From assembly GCA_041905785.1 (NCBI GenBank), contig JAYRKJ010000025.1, forward strand, positions 4,776 to 68,775: a stretch of 64,000 bases of DNA. Direction: 5' to 3'. The notes beneath the pieces were generated by a model. That model was given only the letters and a program-made list of their open reading frames with translations, was not told the origin of the DNA and did not search any database. Shown here in pieces: positions 59,766 through 64,000 of this stretch (within the stretch, counting starts at the first letter, position 1; each line of letters begins with the position of its first letter). The DNA comes from Roseateles_B sp041905785 (GTDB taxonomy: Bacteria; Pseudomonadota; Gammaproteobacteria; Burkholderiales; Burkholderiaceae_C). The position numbers and the translations under genes are program-made.

Positions 59766-60364
59766 CACAGGGTCCCCTTGGTCGACGGAATGACGCCCGC
59801 CGAGCGCGGGTCCAGCGTCATCGCCATGCGCAGCGCGCGGCCAAAGGCCTTGAACATCGTCTCGCACTGATGGTGGGCGTTGTGGCCCTTGAGGTTGTCC
59901 ACGTGCAGGCTCACCAGGGCATGGTTGACGAAGCCCTGGAAAAACTCGTAGGTCAGCTGAGTGTCGAAGGCACCGATGCTGCCGGCGCTGAACTTGACGT
60001 CCATCTCCAGGCCCGGGCGGCCGGAGAAATCCACCACCACGCGGGACAGGGCCTCGTCCAGCGGCACATAGCTGTGGCCGTAGCGGGTGATGCCCTTCTT
60101 GTCGCCCATGGCCTGGGCCACCGCCTGGCCGAGGGTGATGCCCACGTCCTCGACCGTGTGGTGGCCGTCGATGTGCAGGTCGCCCCGGGCCTCGATCTCG
60201 AGGTCGATCAGGCCATGGCGGGCGATCTGGTCCAGCATGTGGTCGAAGAAGCCGATGCCGGTGGACAGCTTGGCCTCTCCGGTGCCGTCGAGGTTGACGC
60301 GGACGCGGATCTGCGTCTCCTTGGTGTCGCGGCGGACTTCGGCAATGCGCGGGGCGGTGCTCAT
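59765..60364 (-). CDS. hisB: Imidazoleglycerol-phosphate dehydratase
   Basis: 199 residues, monofunctional HisB. STGIGFFDHMLDQIARHG and DGHHTVEDVGITLGQA carry the metal-binding histidines; the second pair is in NAHHQCETMFKAFGRAL. Its stop overlaps hisH and it follows hisC by 19 bp. Confidence 0.97.
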   Translation of the reverse strand: MSTAPRIAEVRRDTKETQIRVRVNLDGTGEAKLSTGIGFFDHMLDQIARHGLIDLEIEARGDLHIDGHHTVEDVGITLGQAVAQAMGDKKGITRYGHSYVPLDEALSRVVVDFSGRPGLEMDVKFSAGSIGAFDTQLTYEFFQGFVNHALVSLHVDNLKGHNAHHQCETMFKAFGRALRMAMTLDPRSAGVIPSTKGTL

Positions 60365-60383
60365 GATCAGGACTTCGGCAGGT

Positions 60384-61478
60384 TCAGGGCAGGTTCAGGG
60401 CTTGGAGCGTGGCTTGCAGGGCGCTCAGCAGGGCCTGGTTCTCCACCGGCGTGCCGATGGTGATGCGCAGGCAGTGCTGCAGCAGCGCGTGCAGGCCGGA
60501 AACATTCTTGACCAGGACGCCGCGAGCCTTCAGCCCGGCGAATACGGCCGCGGCATCCGGCACACGCACGAGCAGCATATTGCCCTGGCTGGGGAAAGCC
60601 TGCACGCCGCGCAGCTGCTGCAGGGCGGCGTAGACGCGTTCGCGCTCGGCGCGCAAGGCAGCGGCCTGCTCGGCATAGACGGCCTCATGCTCCAGCGCGA
60701 AAAGCGCAGCCTCGGCGTTGAGCACGCTGACGTTGAAGGGCGGGCGCAGCTTCTCGATCTGGTCCACCAGCTCGCGCCGGCCCATCAGATAGCCGATGCG
60801 CACGCCGGCCAGGCCGAACTTGCTCAGGGTGCGCATCACCAGCACCTTGGGATGGCGCTGCATCAGGGCCAGGCCGTCGCGCTCGGCGAAGGGCTGGTAG
60901 GCCTCGTCCAGCACCACCAGGCCGGGCGCGGCCTCGATCAGGCGCTGGATGACGGCCTCGTCCCACAGATTGCCGGTCGGGTTGTTGGGATGCGAGAGGT
61001 ACAGCAGGGCCGGCTGCTCGGTGGCGATGGCGTCCAGCATGGCCGCCTCGTCCAGCTCGAAGTCCGGGCGCAGCGGCACGCCCACGAAGCGCAGGTGCTG
61101 GTACTGGGCCGAGATGCCGTACATCACGAAGCTCGGCAGGGGCGACATGATCACCGCGCCGGGCCGGGCCACCGCCAGGCTCAGCAGGGAGATCAGCTCG
61201 TCGGAGCCGTTGCCCAGGGTCAGTGCGTAGCCTTCACCCGGCAAATGCGCATGGCGGGCCAGGGCGGCGGCCAGTTGCTGCGTGCCCTCCGCCGGGTAGC
61301 GGTTCAGGGCCACGCGGCCCAGGCGCTCGCCAAGCAGGCGCTGCAGCGCCTCGGGCAGGCGGTAGGGGTTCTCCATCACGTCCAGCTTGACCAGGCCGGC
61401 GCCGGACTGCACCGGATAGGCCTGAGTCTGGCGCACGTCCTCGCGGATGCGGGACAGGGCTTGGCTCAACTCGTCCAT
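60384..61478 (-). CDS. hisC: Histidinol-phosphate aminotransferase
   Basis: 364 residues from ATG 61478. LDVMENPYRLPEA, LTLGNGSDELISLL, LSHPNNPTGNLW, VLDEAYQPFA and the PLP lysine in TLSKFGLAGVRIGYLMG define the enzyme. First gene in this his run; the next gene upstream is the VapC-like toxin, 13 bp away, so they may be on one transcript. Confidence 0.96.
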   Translation of the reverse strand: MDELSQALSRIREDVRQTQAYPVQSGAGLVKLDVMENPYRLPEALQRLLGERLGRVALNRYPAEGTQQLAAALARHAHLPGEGYALTLGNGSDELISLLSLAVARPGAVIMSPLPSFVMYGISAQYQHLRFVGVPLRPDFELDEAAMLDAIATEQPALLYLSHPNNPTGNLWDEAVIQRLIEAAPGLVVLDEAYQPFAERDGLALMQRHPKVLVMRTLSKFGLAGVRIGYLMGRRELVDQIEKLRPPFNVSVLNAEAALFALEHEAVYAEQAAALRAERERVYAALQQLRGVQAFPSQGNMLLVRVPDAAAVFAGLKARGVLVKNVSGLHALLQHCLRITIGTPVENQALLSALQATLQALNLP

Positions 61479-61491
61479 GAAGGCTCCGGGG

Positions 61492-61953
61492 TCAGGTCTT
61501 GCCTGCGCCGAACAAGGCCTCGGGCGCGGCTTGCAGAGGATTGAGGATCTGCACGCTGTCCAGCTGCAGGCCATGGGCGAGCTCCAGGCTGAGCAGCCCG
61601 TCGCAGCCCTGGGCCTTGGCGGCGGCCACGACCAGCGCGTCCATATAGGCCAGACCGAAGCGGCTCTCGATGGACCAGGCGCTCTCCACGGTCGCGTGGT
61701 CGATGGCCCAGGGTTGCCAGCGCTGGTAGCGGCGCACCTCGGCGCGGGCGTCGCCATTGGGCATGGCGGGCTGCAGCCGGGTGGTGACGAGGCGGTAGAA
61801 GTCGTTGAGCACCTGGGTGGAGACGCGGCCGGCGCGGCGCTGCCAGAGTTCGCGCAGCCAGGCCAGGGCCTGGGCTTGCTCCCCCGGCCGCGCGCCGTCC
61901 TCGCTGAGGATCAGCACCGAGGTGTCGACGAAGACCAGCGGGGCGGCACTCAC
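61492..61953 (-). CDS. PIN-domain toxin, VapC family
   Basis: 153 residues. PLVFVDTSVLILSEDG (first catalytic Asp), STQVLNDFYRLVT (Glu/Asp region), and FGLAYMDALVVAAAKAQGCDGLLS (the last acidic cluster) match PIN ribonucleases. Overlaps the antitoxin by 4 nt, the usual layout. Confidence 0.88.
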   Translation of the reverse strand: MSAAPLVFVDTSVLILSEDGARPGEQAQALAWLRELWQRRAGRVSTQVLNDFYRLVTTRLQPAMPNGDARAEVRRYQRWQPWAIDHATVESAWSIESRFGLAYMDALVVAAAKAQGCDGLLSLELAHGLQLDSVQILNPLQAAPEALFGAGKT

Positions 61954-62168
61954 AGCGCGCCCCGCGGCGGATAGGCCTGCCCGTCGCTGGCCCAGCTGCG
62001 CTCGCGGTGCAGCCAGTCCTGCATGGCGCGCTCATAGGCGTCGTCGTGGCGCATCTTCTCGGCCAGCAATTCACCGACCAGGCGCGAGACGCTGGTGTTG
62101 CGCCGCGCCGCCTCCAGCCGGGCCCATTCGGCCACGCTGTCTTCCATGGTCACGGTGACGTTCTTCAT
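61950..62168 (-). CDS. Ribbon-helix-helix antitoxin, VapB-like
   Basis: 72 residues from ATG 62168. MKNVTVTMEDSVAEWARLEAARRNTSVSRLVGELL (here quoted in two parts: the beta strand KNVTVTME and helices EWARLEAARRNTSVSRLV) is a typical RHH DNA-binding fold; the rest binds the toxin. Start is 15 bp from a palindromic operator. Confidence 0.87.
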   Translation of the reverse strand: MKNVTVTMEDSVAEWARLEAARRNTSVSRLVGELLAEKMRHDDAYERAMQDWLHRERSWASDGQAYPPRGAL

Positions 62169-62182
62169 GAGGCCAAGATTAG

Positions 62183-62211
62183 CACGAAGTTCGTGCAACA
62201 CGAACTTCGTG
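62183..62211. promoter_or_regulatory. Palindromic operator of the VapBC-like pair
   Basis: Two 13-bp arms, CACGAAGTTCGTG and CACGAACTTCGTG, separated by CAA; each arm is itself palindromic except for its centre, and they are exact complements. A candidate minus-strand promoter overlaps it (-35 TTCGTG, 17 bp, -10 TAATCT). This is the expected site for RHH autoregulation. Confidence 0.75.
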
Positions 62212-62256
62212 TTATCAAGTCGGCATTCGCTGCCGAAGAAGCCGCTGCGCCCCGCT

Positions 62257-63804
62257 TCAGGCTGTCTTGAAGCCCGCCACCGCGGCGCTCAGATTGCCGG
62301 CCTGGTCGCGCAAGGACTCTGCCGCGGCACTGGACTCCTCGACCAGGGCCGCGTTCTGCTGCGTCACCTCGTCCAGGCGTGTCACGGCCTGACCGACCTC
62401 GGAGATGCTGGTGCTCTGCTCCTGGGTGGCGCGGCTGATGTCCTCGATGATGTGGCTGACCCGCTGCACCGCCTGGACCAGTTCCTGCATGGTCTGCCCG
62501 GCTTCGGCCACCAGACGCGTGCCGACATCGACCTTGTCCACCGAGCTGCCGATCAGGGCCTTGATCTCGCGGGCGGCCCCGGCGCTGCGCTGGGCCAGCG
62601 AGCGCACCTCGCTGGCCACCACCGCGAAGCCGCGCCCCTGCTCGCCCGCGCGCGCGGCCTCGACCGCCGCATTCAGGGCAAGGATGTTGGTCTGGAAGGC
62701 GATGCCGTCGATCACGCTGATGATGTCGCTGATCTTGCGCGAGCTGGTGTTGATCTCCTCCATGGTGCCCACCACGCGCCCCACGACCTCGCCGCCCTGC
62801 TCCGCGATCTGGCTGGCGTTGCGGGCCAGGCTGCTGGCCTGGCGGGTGGCATCGGCGTTCTGGCGCACGGTCTCGTTGAGTGTCTGCATGGTGGCCGAGG
62901 TCTCCTCGAGGCTGGAGGCCATCTGCTCGGTGCGCGCCGACAGGTCGCTGGAGCCCGCCGCCACCTCGCTGCTGGACATGGCGATGCTTTCCGCACTGGT
63001 GCGCACGGCCCCGATGGAGCGGTTCAGGGCCTGGCGCATGTCCTCCAGGGCACCGGCCAGGCTGCCGAACTCGTCGCGCCGCGAGGTATCCACCGCCACG
63101 GCCAGGTCGCCGCCGGCCACGCGCTCGGCCACGCTGACCATGCGTTGCAGCGGGTCCACGGTGTTGCGCGTCAGGAAGGCGCCGATCACAACCCCCGCCG
63201 CCAACTGCAGGACCAGCAGCACGACCAGGGTGATGCGCACGGATGAATACGTGGACTTGGCCTCGGCATAGCTGGCCGCCGCGCCGTCCTCGTTGATCTT
63301 GATCACCTTGGCCAGCGCCGCGCTGCTCTCGCCCATGGCCCGGAAGGAATCGCCCGTCGCAATGCCCTGGTACTCGGCCCGGTTGCCGGCCTTGCGCTGC
63401 TCGACCAGGCGGTCCTGCACCGCCAGGTATGCATCGATGCGGCCCTTGGCGGCATTCCACGCCGCCTCTTCCTCGGGGCTGGCGATCAGGGGCAGGTAGA
63501 CCTTGATGCGCTCGGGCAGCCGCTTGTCGCGCAGTTCCTTCATCGACTCCATCGCAGCCTGTACCTCGGCCACGCTTTCCAGGATGCAGATGCGCAACTC
63601 GAGGCGCCGCAGCTGCTGCAGCTCGCCATCGATCTCCGAGATGGCCTTGATGCTGGGCATCCAGTTGGTGGCCAGGTCGCCCGCACTGGCCTGGATCAGG
63701 CCCAGGCGCGAGATCGAAAGAAGGCCCAGCAGGCCCGACATCAGCAGCACGGCCGCGAAAGCCAGGCCGATGCGCATTCCCACCTTCATGTCCGACAGTC
63801 TCAT
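62257..63804 (-). CDS. Methyl-accepting chemotaxis protein
   Basis: 515 residues from ATG 63804 (TTG 63819 also possible). Membrane helix 1 (GLAFAAVLLMSGLLGLL), a periplasmic four-helix-bundle-type sensor, helix 2 (ITLVVLLVLQLAAGVVIG), HAMP, and the signalling hairpin tip AFQTNILALNAAVEAARAGE, then GRGFAVVASEVRSLAQRS. The tail ends AAVAGFKTA with no CheR/CheB-binding pentapeptide. The ligand is unknown. Confidence 0.93.
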   Translation of the reverse strand: MRLSDMKVGMRIGLAFAAVLLMSGLLGLLSISRLGLIQASAGDLATNWMPSIKAISEIDGELQQLRRLELRICILESVAEVQAAMESMKELRDKRLPERIKVYLPLIASPEEEAAWNAAKGRIDAYLAVQDRLVEQRKAGNRAEYQGIATGDSFRAMGESSAALAKVIKINEDGAAASYAEAKSTYSSVRITLVVLLVLQLAAGVVIGAFLTRNTVDPLQRMVSVAERVAGGDLAVAVDTSRRDEFGSLAGALEDMRQALNRSIGAVRTSAESIAMSSSEVAAGSSDLSARTEQMASSLEETSATMQTLNETVRQNADATRQASSLARNASQIAEQGGEVVGRVVGTMEEINTSSRKISDIISVIDGIAFQTNILALNAAVEAARAGEQGRGFAVVASEVRSLAQRSAGAAREIKALIGSSVDKVDVGTRLVAEAGQTMQELVQAVQRVSHIIEDISRATQEQSTSISEVGQAVTRLDEVTQQNAALVEESSAAAESLRDQAGNLSAAVAGFKTA

Positions 63805-63938
63805 CACGGGCCCCAGCAAATTGGCGATAGGCCATCCTAGGCGAGCGCTCAGTCCTTTGCGACCCCCGCATTCATGAAGAAAGCCCGGACCAGCCGCAAT
63901 GCCAGTCAGTTAAGCCCAAAGGCCAGCTGATCAGGTAG

Positions 63939-63970
63939 AAGGGGAATGTGTACAACACGTTCCCCTTTTT
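63939..63970. terminator. Hairpin with T-run near the window end
   Basis: AAGGGGAATGTG-TACAA-CACGTTCCCCTT, 12 pairs with one wobble, then TTT on the plus strand. No plus-strand gene precedes it, so it may end a small RNA or terminate a gene entering from the right on the other strand. The rest of 63805-64000 shows no gene. Confidence 0.55.
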
Positions 63971-64000
63971 GCTTGATGAGCCTGCTTGAGAGTGCCCTGC

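Noticed and set aside
63805..64000. Gene at the right edge
   Set aside because: No open frame with a plausible start; only a hairpin with T-run is visible.

Overview
The window looks like a high-GC Burkholderiales chromosome (Sphaerotilaceae or Comamonadaceae type). The evidence is the gene neighbourhoods hrcA | nadK-recN-rapZ, lolB-ispE-tRNA(Gln)-prs-rplY-pth and coaD/rsmD/hisF-A-H-B-C, and a near-uniform late cobalamin operon. No species can be named from the sequence alone.

Positions 1-15270 form an accessory island of visibly lower GC. From the left it carries two winged-helix proteins of replication-relaxation type, an orphan 224-residue protein, a DUF2971 protein, and a five-gene DISARM-like anti-phage operon. 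That operon consists of a COG1743-type adenine methylase with cysteine fingers, a 781-residue DrmE-like protein, the helicase DrmA, the DUF1998 protein DrmB and the PLD protein DrmC. The right edge of the island is remarkable. At 14813-15093 (minus strand) lies a complete tRNA-Ile(CAU) interrupted in its anticodon loop by a 202-nt group I intron of the Azoarcus type. A further 180 bp to the right is a second tRNA-Ile(CAU) that stops at the anticodon loop (15271-15310). This suggests that the element integrated into the anticodon loop of a probably essential tRNA and brought its own intron-bearing replacement.

Positions 15411-29966 are housekeeping: hrcA; nadK-recN-rapZ; a DUF3147 membrane protein and a small membrane protein; mutM-mutY; a TPR lipoprotein-pathway pair (TPR protein and lolB); ispE, tRNA-Gln(UUG), prs, rplY and pth. 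A DUF4124-like secreted protein follows, with an in-frame 45-bp minisatellite near its start.

Positions 30190-55644 are a cobalamin (B12) uptake and late-synthesis locus headed by a cobalamin riboswitch with its own terminator. Uptake is by btuB, btuF, btuC and btuD. Corrinoid processing genes are cobU, cobB, cobO, cbiB, cobC, cobQ, bluB, cobT, cobS and an alpha-ribazole phosphatase. An exported, membrane-anchored CobN-like chelatase is flanked by an ExbB/TolQ-like channel gene, a DUF2149 gene and a second TonB-dependent receptor. No corrin-ring methyltransferases are present here, so the visible set fits salvage and remodelling or the final steps of synthesis. A HD-GYP response regulator and a GAF histidine kinase sit inside the locus between cobT and cobS.

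Positions 55658-64000, all on the minus strand, hold a YfhL-type ferredoxin whose start region was duplicated around a small palindromic element, coaD, rsmD, the his genes, a VapBC toxin-antitoxin pair with a palindromic operator, and a methyl-accepting chemotaxis protein.

A recurring theme is short, palindrome-rich repeats lying in operon junctions and inside genes. They appear between the ExbB-like and DUF2149 genes, at the CobN N-terminus, inside cobQ, at the HisH N-terminus and at the ferredoxin start. Several keep the reading frame and are therefore probably translated.
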